From a virus, in IMG/VR virus record IMGVR_UViG_3300032242_003400, positions 1 through 24,646 of that record: a DNA stretch of 24,646 nt, one strand, 5' to 3'. How positions within the stretch are numbered: the stretch's first letter is position 1; every line of letters begins with the position of its first letter. Made by a program: the position numbers and the translations under genes. Of this stretch, positions 6,507 through 13,321 are shown piece after piece. The notes beneath the pieces were generated by a model, which saw nothing but the letters and a program-made list of their open reading frames with translations, was not told where the DNA came from and ran no database searches.

Positions 6507-7386
6507 CTTCAGGCAGTAAGATTATGCAATCAACTCATTCTTACGAGAGGAATGAATTACGCAAAAGTAGTTCGTCACTTTAGAGCAGTGCCCACAGGTA
6601 TCCACCACCATTTGAGCGTTTTTCGCCCACCATTGACCTGTGTGTGACAGTCGTGGTCTATTCGGCATTCGCATTTTTATTATTTGTAAGCTTTCCTATA
6701 AGATACCGCCTTTGACCAGCGGAACCTCTTATAGTTGGACTTTACAGTAATAAATTTACTTATACCGGACATTCACCTCGACATTCCTGATTTTTTATCG
6801 CGTTCAGGCTCACGCGTCGTTTCTAGGACATTTTTTGCTTGCTTTCGTATTTTTGTCCAGGCTCAATATCACTATGCATTGTCGCCACAATTGCTCCCTT
6901 TAGAGGAGGGGTTTTTAACAAAGATGCTGCTAGTTTCTTTGATTTATCCCGTGATACTTTGAGGACTGTTACTCTGTTTTCGCCAAGACCAATAGCTTGG
7001 AACTATTGGTTGCGTTCTTGACTATTACAAAGTCATTCATGCTGAGCTTTTGTTTCCCGCCTTTATTTCTAATTACAGGATTTATTTAGCCCAACCATCC
7101 TCTCTACGAAGCCCACCGTTGAGTTCCGATAAAATTTCCCCCTCGTAATTTAACAAACAAGGTTTTGTTTTATCATATATTGTTTGTTTTTACCTTACGG
7201 TATAACTCCCAATATCCTCGCCTTTTCTTTAGGATTAGGCTTTTGTAGTTGTGGACATCTTTTGAACATCCATCAACCGTCCCTACGGCTTAGTTTTTTC
7301 ACTGCTGCATTTCGGCAGCAGCAAGAACTTTTTTCAGTTGTCAAAGATCAACTCAGCGACTTGTTGTTTCCAACGTCATCGTTGAT
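6465..7386 (-). ncRNA. Large ornate structured non-coding RNA, about 920 nt (GOLLD/ROOL-like candidate)
   Basis: The gap between 6469 and 7474 has no convincing gene and is visibly more GC-rich than its flanks. On the minus strand it starts after a sigma70-like promoter and ends in an intrinsic terminator. Perfect stems include 7302-7308/7315-7321 (7 bp), 7152-7160/7180-7188 (9 bp), 6988-6995/7003-7010 (8 bp), 6696-6703/6727-6734 (8 bp with an inner CCGC/GCGG stem), 6593-6599/6636-6642 (7 bp enclosing a further hairpin) and 6532-6540/6550-6558 (9 bp with one G-U). Also visible are a TACC-GTAA-GGTA GNRA hairpin and an H-type pseudoknot (6786-6816). Known phage-associated giant RNAs of this size are GOLLD (about 800 nt) and ROOL (about 600 nt). 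I cannot verify membership by eye, and a new class is possible. Confidence 0.6.
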
Positions 7387-7392
7387 AGGCGA

Positions 7393-7420
7393 ATTGTAGC
7401 AGCCCTCCAGTCGATTGCAA
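7393..7420 (-). promoter_or_regulatory. Sigma70-like promoter of the structured RNA
   Basis: On the minus strand TTGCAA (7415-7420) and TACAAT (7393-7398) are separated by 16 bases. The predicted start near 7386 falls at the foot of the first hairpin (TCAACG-ATGA-CGTTGG). Read-through from the 52-aa gene upstream is the alternative source of transcript. Confidence 0.5.
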
Positions 7421-7474
7421 GCCCCTTGGAAAGATTATTCTCAAGTCCTGTTTTCTCAGGCAAAACTGCTGATG

Positions 7475-7633
7475 TCAGTGTTTAATTTCAAATAAATTTT
7501 TAGGATAAAAATATTCTTCGCCATTAAAATCTTCTATAAAGTAAAATTCATTTTCTTCTTTAATTACTTTGTATTCTTTTCCAATTTCTAAAGACAATGG
7601 ATAATATCTATTATCAATACAAATGACTTTCAT
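7475..7633 (-). CDS. Conserved-type 52-aa SH3-like small protein
   Basis: It starts at ATG 7631-7633 behind AGGAG and ends at TGA 7475-7477, immediately upstream of the structured-RNA promoter. The protein begins MKVICIDNRYYPLSLEIGKE and continues YKVIKEENEFYFIEDFNGEEYFYPKNLFEIKH: alternating beta strands with a G-K-x-Y-x-V turn and a closing Y-P-x-x-L-F. From family knowledge this resembles small SH3-like beta-barrel hypothetical proteins common in phages and mobile elements, function unknown. AT-rich codon use matches the real genes nearby and contrasts with the RNA region to its left. Confidence 0.75.
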   Translation of the reverse strand: MKVICIDNRYYPLSLEIGKEYKVIKEENEFYFIEDFNGEEYFYPKNLFEIKH

Positions 7634-7684
7634 ATTTTACTCCTATGTTTATTTTAATTTTAACATTTTATATATATATTTAAA

Positions 7685-8347
7685 ATGACTTTACCATTTC
7701 AAAATAATAATCTAAGAAAATATCAATGTTTTTGTTGCGGAATTGAGTTTGAGGAATATGAAGAATTTAAAGATCATATTGTTCAAAATCATGACGAAGG
7801 AAGAGAATATTTAGTTTGTCCTTTGGGACATTGTAAAGCACCAGTGCGTGATTTAATAATGCATTTTAAAGTAAAACATCCTAGCTTTGATCATAAAAAA
7901 ATAAAAGGACAACACAGAGCGATGGTTTGGCATGATTTTACAAAAAAAGGCAAAAAAACTAAAAAGCCTAAATTTAAACAGGGAAAATATCAATCAATAA
8001 AAACAGGCAAAGTCTTACCATACCGATCTGGTATGGAAGAAAAAGTTTATAAATTATTAGATCAGCATGAAGATGTTTTATCTTTTGATTACGAACCTTT
8101 TGAAGTGCCATACATACACCAAGGACAAGCTCATAGATACATACCAGATATTTTCGTAACTTTCTTGGATGGACACAAAGAGCTTTGGGAAGTCAAACCA
8201 TCAAGCCAAACTCATATGGAAGTTAATAAAAATAAATGGTTTGCAGCAAATGAAGCATGTAAAATTAGAGGATGGGATTTTCAAGTATTTACCGAAAAAA
8301 AAATCGAACAACTTGAAAAAATAATTAGAAATCAAAATTTAGATTAA
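7685..8347 (+). CDS. Double C2H2 zinc-finger, TnsA-like PD-(D/E)xK endonuclease
   Basis: The 220-aa protein has two zinc fingers followed by a nuclease domain. Finger 1 is C15-x2-C18-x12-H31-x4-H36. Finger 2 is C45-x4-C50-x9-H60-x4-H65. A Lys-rich linker (about 85-105) leads to SGMEEKVYKLL (115-125), YEPFEVPY (136-143), RYIPDIFV (151-158) and LWEVKPSS (168-175). The order E...PD...ExK (Glu118/119, Asp155, Glu169-Lys171) is that of TnsA-type endonucleases, including the phage head-completion-type nucleases related to T4 gp4. It likely cuts DNA. Use in packaging or head completion, or in homing or defence, cannot be settled here. It overlaps the convergent ClpP-like gene by nine bases. No clear Shine-Dalgarno precedes the ATG. 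Confidence 0.75.
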   Translation: MTLPFQNNNLRKYQCFCCGIEFEEYEEFKDHIVQNHDEGREYLVCPLGHCKAPVRDLIMHFKVKHPSFDHKKIKGQHRAMVWHDFTKKGKKTKKPKFKQGKYQSIKTGKVLPYRSGMEEKVYKLLDQHEDVLSFDYEPFEVPYIHQGQAHRYIPDIFVTFLDGHKELWEVKPSSQTHMEVNKNKWFAANEACKIRGWDFQVFTEKKIEQLEKIIRNQNLD

Positions 8348-8902
8348 TTCATCAATAACTCCAAATTTAATAGCTTCGGAAGAAGTCATGTACCAGTCTT
8401 TCTTTTTTTCGTAATTTTGCTTTAGCTGGTCTTTTGTTATCTTTGTTTTTTCTAAAACATGTTTTTCTATAATTGTTTGTAATCTTTTAACTTCTATAAC
8501 ATCATCTTCTATGTCCTTTAAAGTTCCCCATTTAAGACTACTGACTTGATGATACATAAAAGTAGAATGCTTATATCCAAATCTTTTATGACCACTAATC
8601 GATATTAAAAGACCACAACTCATAGCACAACCTGTGACTATAGTGTGGATGGGGGTGGTGCAATTTTTCATCACATTTATCAAGCCAAGACCTTGATACA
8701 CTTGTCCGCCATAGCTATCAATATATATTTTGATAGGATTTGGAGCGTATGAAATTCCATGAATTTTATATATTTTTTCAATATAAATATCATTATTGCT
8801 AATATCAATTAAATTCTTGGTTAATTCTGCAATCGTGTCGTTATTTACATCTTTTGAGAATAACAAGTTTCTTTCTTTGGGAACCGGTAGTTGAATTATC
8901 AT
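8339..8902 (-). CDS. ClpP-like serine protease
   Basis: The 187-aa protein is full length for ClpP. The catalytic triad can be read: Ser95 in TGCAMSCG (90-97), His118 in FMYHQ (115-119) and Asp169 in KKDWYMTSSEA (167-177). The oxyanion/substrate strand IDSYGGQVYQGL (61-72) matches the family's NSPGG region with SYGG. ClpP forms tetradecameric peptidase rings. Phage homologues act as prohead proteases or as accessory proteases with a host or phage unfoldase. No ATPase partner is encoded in the window. The ATG overlaps the stop of the dNMP kinase by ATGA. The N-terminal axial-loop region (about 1-25) is divergent, so interaction with host ClpX/ClpA is uncertain. Confidence 0.88.
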   Translation of the reverse strand: MIIQLPVPKERNLLFSKDVNNDTIAELTKNLIDISNNDIYIEKIYKIHGISYAPNPIKIYIDSYGGQVYQGLGLINVMKNCTTPIHTIVTGCAMSCGLLISISGHKRFGYKHSTFMYHQVSSLKWGTLKDIEDDVIEVKRLQTIIEKHVLEKTKITKDQLKQNYEKKKDWYMTSSEAIKFGVIDELI

Positions 8903-9462
8903 GATTTCTCCTGGAGGATAAGGTTGTCTATCTTTGAGCGAAGATCATCTAAATTTCCATTATTTATAATAAAATAATCAATCAAGCGGTCTTCTACTCT
9001 GCCTTCTTTTTCAAGTTTAATAAAAATATCAATAAGTTTTAGAACTTGAGATTCAGAATCATTATCCACATCGTTTCTAAAATCTGGTCTGTATACCAGG
9101 ACATTTACGCCACCTTTTTGTTTGACTTTTTCTAATTCATTAATGTATCTTCCATCTGAAAGAGCTATTTCTATAGGATCATCTTTAAATACTAGGTCTA
9201 TCCATATGTCTCTTTTGATTTTTCTAAAGCCATCTCCTATAAACATTAGGGCGTCTCTGACGCACATATCAAATCCGGGAGGCGGTTCCGGGATATTTTT
9301 CCACTTTTCTACAAAATCAAAGTCTACGCCAAAAGTTTTACAAAAAATATTTTTTACATTATATGCAAAAGACATTCTTTTAAAATTTAATTTTTCAGCC
9401 AAATAATTGGCGATTTCATCTTTTCCATTCCTTTTTTGTCCAGCCACACAAATAATTTTCAT
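8899..9462 (-). CDS. P-loop deoxynucleoside monophosphate kinase-like protein
   Basis: The 187-aa protein begins MKIICVAGQKRNGKDEIANY, a P-loop (G-Q-K-R-N-G-K-D, residues 8-15) typical of the dNMP kinase / AAA_18-like family that includes T4 gene 1. Such enzymes phosphorylate dTMP, dGMP and modified dCMP for phage DNA synthesis. Later signatures are RDALMFIGDGFRKIKRDIWID (acceptor-side helix) and SDGRYINELEKVKQKGG (Walker-B-like and LID region), as in that family. It is coupled to the ClpP-like gene downstream. Identification as a nucleotide kinase is strong; the exact dNMP range is inferred. Confidence 0.78.
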   Translation of the reverse strand: MKIICVAGQKRNGKDEIANYLAEKLNFKRMSFAYNVKNIFCKTFGVDFDFVEKWKNIPEPPPGFDMCVRDALMFIGDGFRKIKRDIWIDLVFKDDPIEIALSDGRYINELEKVKQKGGVNVLVYRPDFRNDVDNDSESQVLKLIDIFIKLEKEGRVEDRLIDYFIINNGNLDDLRSKIDNLILQEKS

Positions 9463-9521
9463 TTTTGTACTTTCTATATGTTATTATCTTACTATTTTAT
9501 GGTATATAATTCAATACAACT

Positions 9522-9782
9522 ATGAAAAAAAAAGAAGTTTGTGGAAATTGCAGAATTTATAATCCTGACAAGGGAACTTGTGGAGTTGCTGTTTTAATAG
9601 AAGGAAAACAGTATCACATGCCAGTATTTCCAAAAGATAAATGTCATATGGAAGAATTGGGAATTGAAATACAACAAGTTAGATGGTGGGTAGAAGGACA
9701 AGATGGAAAACCTACAGATGGTGATGGCAAGGTAAAGATTGAATATCCCAATAATTTTTTTGGTAAAGAATTAAATGACTAA
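9522..9782 (+). CDS. Small Cys-rich, probably metal-binding protein (86 aa)
   Basis: The N-terminal third reads MKKKEVCGNCRIYNPDKGTC, and a further CH lies near residue 47 (KDKCHMEE). The C-x2-C-x9-C spacing with a distal Cys-His pair suggests one bound zinc. The remainder, with QQVRWWVEGQDGKPTDGDGK, is hydrophilic. It is preceded by TATAAT-like sequence but no Shine-Dalgarno. It overlaps the next, strikingly Cys-rich gene by eight bases, so the pair is probably co-translated. No family is assigned. Confidence 0.7.
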   Translation: MKKKEVCGNCRIYNPDKGTCGVAVLIEGKQYHMPVFPKDKCHMEELGIEIQQVRWWVEGQDGKPTDGDGKVKIEYPNNFFGKELND

Positions 9783-10653
9783 TTGCTCTCTTACTGCAAG
9801 TTGTTCTGGTGGCGTATGGACGGGAGACGGAGCCTGTTTTGTAAATTGCTGTAATGTTTCTTGTCCTAATGGATGCGATTCAATAGAAATAACTTATTCA
9901 TGCGGTCAAATATTACGACCAAATGCTTCGCCTTCACTTGATTTTCCAGAGTGCTCCTGTTCTGGAGCACCTATGAGATATAGCGTGTCTGGGGTTTCTT
10001 TTGCTCCCAATCAACACCAAATTGAATCAAGCGAAACAAAAGAAATAGAGCTTTCTAAAGCTCCAAATCAAATAAATATAAGCGATATAGCAAATGAATA
10101 TTTTCAATCTTACGATGAGATAAAAGCTCAAAGCCATACGAATTGCGCGAACGTAACAATAACTATAAACACTGACGGTCCTTGCGGACTATCTTATAGT
10201 GCTCTATCAGTTGGAGTTCCAGCAGGAGATGGTTGCTGTTGTAAATATAACTCGCCAAACGTAAATTATCAAGCATCATTAACAGATAATTTAAGCAAGT
10301 GTAATTTTTATTTATCATGGACTACACTGTCAGTCCCGACAAGTTATCCTGTGGGATTTCCGCAATTATGTTCAAAAGCCGGCATAAATTCCAACCCAAG
10401 CGATTGCACAACGACCACTGCAGGAGATAAATGTCCAAGTACCGGATTTTATTGGAGTCGTGATCCCGCACTGTCTGAGGCATGTTTATGTTGTTTATGC
10501 GAAATCAAATGCAATACAGGCGTTTCTTTATGGAAAAAGAAAATTAAAAATAACAAAATAATAATAAAATTAAATAAAGCAGAACTCGCAAACCGAGTAA
10601 ATAAATTAATGCAACATAAAATTAAAATGCGAATGCGAAAAAAACTTCAATGA
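9775..10653 (+). CDS. Cysteine-rich 292-aa protein with basic C-terminal tail
   Basis: I count 24 cysteines in 292 residues, in runs such as NCCNVSCPNGC, DGCCCKY and EACLCCLCEIKC. There is no signal peptide and no transmembrane helix. The body is Ser/Thr/Asn/Pro-rich and looks like a disordered or beta-rich secreted or fibre-type protein. The last 45 residues switch to Lys/Arg/Asn-rich sequence (from SLWKKKIKNNKIIIK to the end), which could bind nucleic acid. Base use is a little more GC-rich than its neighbours in the Cys-rich part. It overlaps the small metal-binding gene upstream and, convergently, the helicase gene by seven bases. Function unknown; multi-metal binding, a disulfide-rich virion surface protein or an oligomer scaffold are all possible. 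Confidence 0.75.
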   Translation: MTNCSLTASCSGGVWTGDGACFVNCCNVSCPNGCDSIEITYSCGQILRPNASPSLDFPECSCSGAPMRYSVSGVSFAPNQHQIESSETKEIELSKAPNQINISDIANEYFQSYDEIKAQSHTNCANVTITINTDGPCGLSYSALSVGVPAGDGCCCKYNSPNVNYQASLTDNLSKCNFYLSWTTLSVPTSYPVGFPQLCSKAGINSNPSDCTTTTAGDKCPSTGFYWSRDPALSEACLCCLCEIKCNTGVSLWKKKIKNNKIIIKLNKAELANRVNKLMQHKIKMRMRKKLQ

Positions 10654-12665
10654 ACAGAAGAGGCGGCTTCAATAATTTCTTTAATTTTATCATCTTTCAT
10701 ATTTAAAACCTTCTTGACTTGATCTTGATTTGACAATAGATCAGACGGCTTTCTAAATCCTGCTGAGTATAGTTTTTCTGCTCTGACTCGTCCTATGTTT
10801 GGTATCTTGCAAAGTTGAACTAATTCCGGGCGAACACCATATGCTATTCTTAAAGCTAGCGTATTAAAAAAATCTTTCTTGTTCCATTTAGCAGCCATTG
10901 TGTCCAATGCATTCAAAACAGAAGCCGTTCTGTCAAAATCTAGTTGTATTCCCCTTGTCATCGAAACAAATGGACCGGGATCTTCTCCTCTTAAAATTTT
11001 ATAATATGCATATCCGCCCTTAATAGAAGATTCTAAATAGGCATCTCCAAATGATTTTTTAATCATGTATTGATAATCTCCCATTTCTTCTTTTTCACTT
11101 TTTGTAACAAAACCCATTCTTATAGAATCAACATTTCCTAAAGCCATAGATAAGGCAACATCATTGTTTTGCAAGTCCTTCATAAATAAAAATCTAAAAT
11201 TTCTTCGCAAGTCCGAAACATCAAAAGGACTATAATAAAACATACTTGAAACTTTGCCTATAGAAGTGGCTTCATATTTGCCATCTACTTCTTTTATTGC
11301 TCCAACTTGAATGAGCAATTCAATAGTTTTATCAACAATAGAATCATCTAAATCTAAAGACTGAAATCTGGCTAGGGATCGGTCGTACCAGTTGTGAATA
11401 TCACCTATGGTCTTGATTTCACCATGATGAATTTCGCTAACCAAATGAAAAGCCAATGTTTTATAATGTGGATTATCTTCATCTCCAATATATGTCAATA
11501 ATTGAGAATCAATATTTTGTGGTATTGATAATCTTTCTATATGATCGTCTGCCGACCTATTGGGCAAAAGAATATAAACATCGCCTTTTGGATCGTAACC
11601 CGGTCTGCCTGCCCTTCCTGCCATTTGAGCGATGTCATACGTCGGAACTTCTATGGTCCCTCTATGTACCCCTGTAATTATTACTCGTCTGGCTGGCAGA
11701 TTTAATCCCCAAGCCAAAGTACTTGTTGCTATAATTGCTCTTAATTGTCCTGATCTAAATTTATGCTCAACCTCATGTCTTTTTTCTTTTTCTAGATCAG
11801 CATTATGAAATTCACACTCTACTCCAAATTGTTTTAGTTGTTTTCTAACTTTCTCGCCAGTGTTTTTTGTATGAACAAAAATTAAAAATTTATCATCTTT
11901 ATGCTCTCGCAATATATCGATTGCCTTGTCAATCTTTGATTCTTCTTTCATTTCGTACGTACCAACATCTTCATATTCTTCATAATGAATTGTTAGCGGA
12001 CAAGGTCTATAAATAGAATTTATTAAATAAGTTTCTTTCTTGTTTAGATCCGAAATCCATTCCGATATTTGCTTCACATTGGGCATAGTCGCAGACAAAG
12101 CGACTATTCTACAATTAGGTGCAATTTGTGTAAACTTCATCAAGCCCGATTCTAAATGATCGCCTCTGCCTGCAACCGTTAGAAGATGAGCTTCGTCAAT
12201 CACTATAATTCCGGCTTGTTTTAGCCATTCATTAGATTCGCTTTTGTAATTTCTACATCTAGAATTTAACATTTCTGATGTCATTACAATTATATCTGCG
12301 TTTTCTAATTCTTCTTTTCTTTTCTCTGTAAGTCTATAGTCTCCTGTACATATCGACACATTCAAATCGCCAAAATGATGACTAGGGTCCGTCCAATCAT
12401 CAATTTTTTCTTTAGCCAAAGCTCTTAATGGAGCAAGATAAATCGCCTTCTTTCCATTTTCTCTTATTTCTCTTGCCATAAGCATTTCTGAACATACCGT
12501 CTTACCGGCGGATGTTTGAGCAGCAACAACCACATTACAGTCATGATTGTATATTTCAAAAATTCTACTTTGAACCGGATTAAACTTTTCAAATTTAAAT
12601 TTTGCATAATTAGGATATTTTGAGCATTCGACCAAGTCATTCTGATCTTGTAGTTCAATAGTCAT
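10647..12665 (-). CDS. Ski2-like / Hel308-type superfamily 2 DNA helicase
   Basis: I choose the ATG at 12663-12665 (MTIELQDQND). The frame can be extended to a start coupled to the upstream gene, but the extension would be translated from a perfect 13-bp palindrome. In the 672-aa product: motif I AQTSAGKT (49-56), motif II DEAH (157-160), motif III SAT (191-193), IFVHTKN (about 262-268), ATSTLAWGLNLPARRVI (about 313-329), and motif VI QMAGRAGRPG (347-356). A winged-helix/ratchet-like region and a C-terminal helix-hairpin-helix (KIPNIGRVRAEKLYSAGFRK) complete the Hel308 order. Hel308-family enzymes are 3'-5' helicases that act at stalled forks. In the phage it probably serves recombination-dependent replication with the RecA and gp32 homologues. 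Confidence 0.88.
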   Translation of the reverse strand: MTIELQDQNDLVECSKYPNYAKFKFEKFNPVQSRIFEIYNHDCNVVVAAQTSAGKTVCSEMLMAREIRENGKKAIYLAPLRALAKEKIDDWTDPSHHFGDLNVSICTGDYRLTEKRKEELENADIIVMTSEMLNSRCRNYKSESNEWLKQAGIIVIDEAHLLTVAGRGDHLESGLMKFTQIAPNCRIVALSATMPNVKQISEWISDLNKKETYLINSIYRPCPLTIHYEEYEDVGTYEMKEESKIDKAIDILREHKDDKFLIFVHTKNTGEKVRKQLKQFGVECEFHNADLEKEKRHEVEHKFRSGQLRAIIATSTLAWGLNLPARRVIITGVHRGTIEVPTYDIAQMAGRAGRPGYDPKGDVYILLPNRSADDHIERLSIPQNIDSQLLTYIGDEDNPHYKTLAFHLVSEIHHGEIKTIGDIHNWYDRSLARFQSLDLDDSIVDKTIELLIQVGAIKEVDGKYEATSIGKVSSMFYYSPFDVSDLRRNFRFLFMKDLQNNDVALSMALGNVDSIRMGFVTKSEKEEMGDYQYMIKKSFGDAYLESSIKGGYAYYKILRGEDPGPFVSMTRGIQLDFDRTASVLNALDTMAAKWNKKDFFNTLALRIAYGVRPELVQLCKIPNIGRVRAEKLYSAGFRKPSDLLSNQDQVKKVLNMKDDKIKEIIEAASSVH

Positions 12666-12687
12666 TTTATTATATTTATAAAAATTT

Positions 12688-12720
12688 AGGGGACAGCGTA
12701 CATTATATACGCTGTCCCCT
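12688..12720. promoter_or_regulatory. Perfect 13-bp inverted repeat with a -10-like box in its centre
   Basis: AGGGGACAGCGTA (12688-12700) and its exact complement (12708-12720) flank a 7-base centre, 22 bases before the helicase ATG. On the minus strand the centre contains TATAAT (12702-12707). A weak -35 TTGTGT lies 17 bases upstream (12725-12730). It may be an operator over the helicase promoter. It could instead be a terminator hairpin, since TAAATTTTT follows on the minus strand after a four-base interruption. Confidence 0.5.
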
Positions 12721-12745
12721 GATAACACAACATAACATTCATCCA

Positions 12746-13018
12746 TCAAGCTACAGATTCATTATTTTTTTTTCTCTTATCTAATTCAGCTACAGCTTGA
12801 TCTTGAATCGAATCTACTCTATCAAACCACTCTTCTGCACCTTTGGCTTGGCACAGCCATTTGTCTATTTCTTTATCTTTTTCAAAGATTAAAGAAACAT
12901 CCGCTCTATCTCCACATATTGGCTGCGTCAGTCTTTCTACAACCATATTCAAATCATCGTCAGAAAGTCTACGAACATACTCTTTTACTACCGCCGTCTG
13001 CTTAGGAGCTTTTTTCAT
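12746..13018 (-). CDS. Hypothetical 90-aa protein
   Basis: The start at ATG 13016-13018 is preceded by GAGG seven bases upstream; a TTG six codons earlier lacks a ribosome-binding site. The protein begins MKKAPKQTAVVKEYVRRLSD. It is mostly helical and charged with one C-G pair (QPICGDRAD) and one W-L-C, and ends in a KRKKN basic patch. The segment VVKEYVRRLSDDDLNMVVERLTQ looks like a helix-turn-helix-like or protein-interaction helix pair, but no family is recognised. It is divergent from the 13022 gene; the two starts are only three bases apart, so regulatory signals must overlap the coding ends. Confidence 0.65.
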   Translation of the reverse strand: MKKAPKQTAVVKEYVRRLSDDDLNMVVERLTQPICGDRADVSLIFEKDKEIDKWLCQAKGAEEWFDRVDSIQDQAVAELDKRKKNNESVA

Positions 13019-13021
13019 AAC

Positions 13022-13321
13022 ATGACCTCGCAACAACAGGTTTTTGATCCAAGAAAACTTGAAAAACTATTAATCAAGGATTGGATGCAATTCATCGACC
13101 CGCGAAAATTATTGAATTTTATTAAAAATAATATAGAGAATAATCACGATATTATTGATCCTAAAATTCAATCTCTAATGGTTTCTAATTGTGAATTAAA
13201 GCCAGAAGGTATTTCGCTTTGGATAGATTATAATATAGTAAATTCTAATAATAATGTCAATGTTACAAATGAAGTTTTACTATTGCCAAACGGAGATATC
13301 AATATATTAAATACTATTTAA
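13022..13321 (+). CDS. Hypothetical 99-aa protein
   Basis: It begins MTSQQQVFDPRKLEKLLIKD and repeats the element F(I)DPRKL twice (residues about 8-13 and 25-30: VFDPRKLEKLLIKDW, FIDPRKLLNFIKNN), an internal duplication of a short amphipathic helix. The C-terminal half is beta-rich (ISLWIDYNIV, EVLLLPNGDINIL). The only ribosome-binding-like site (GGAG) lies 13 bases from the ATG, so expression signals are poor. It faces the next minus-strand gene and overlaps its end by four bases. No family recognised. Confidence 0.55.
   Translation: MTSQQQVFDPRKLEKLLIKDWMQFIDPRKLLNFIKNNIENNHDIIDPKIQSLMVSNCELKPEGISLWIDYNIVNSNNNVNVTNEVLLLPNGDINILNTI

Noticed and set aside
6983-7010. Pseudoknot between the loop of the 8-bp hairpin (CCAAG) and the CTTGG directly after it.
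   Set aside because: No bases are left to cross the 8-bp stem, so the fold is sterically impossible as an H-type pseudoknot. The complementarity more likely reflects an alternative hairpin or chance.
6735-7399. Plus-strand reading frames of 60-75 codons in the 1 kb gap.
   Set aside because: They lack ribosome-binding sites, overlap each other in different frames, have non-phage-like composition and lie on the antisense of the structured RNA.
8899-9462. Reading the P-loop kinase as thymidylate kinase or adenylate kinase.
   Set aside because: The P-loop GQKRNGKD and the RDALMFIGDGFRK element fit the phage dNMP kinase-like family better than the G-x-D-G-x-G-K-[ST] or G-x-P-G-x-G-K-[ST] loops of those families.
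12673-12680. TATAAATA late-promoter-like octamer just before the helicase ATG.
   Set aside because: Transcription would start within about four bases of the ATG, and such octamers are expected by chance about ten times in a window this AT-rich. Copies inside thyA (2766-2773) and the ClpP gene (about 8781-8788) are dismissed for the same reason.
12666-12749. Helicase N-terminal extension beginning at a start coupled to the upstream gene.
   Set aside because: The extension reads through a perfect 13-bp palindrome, has no helicase-family similarity, and the internal ATG fits the family length.
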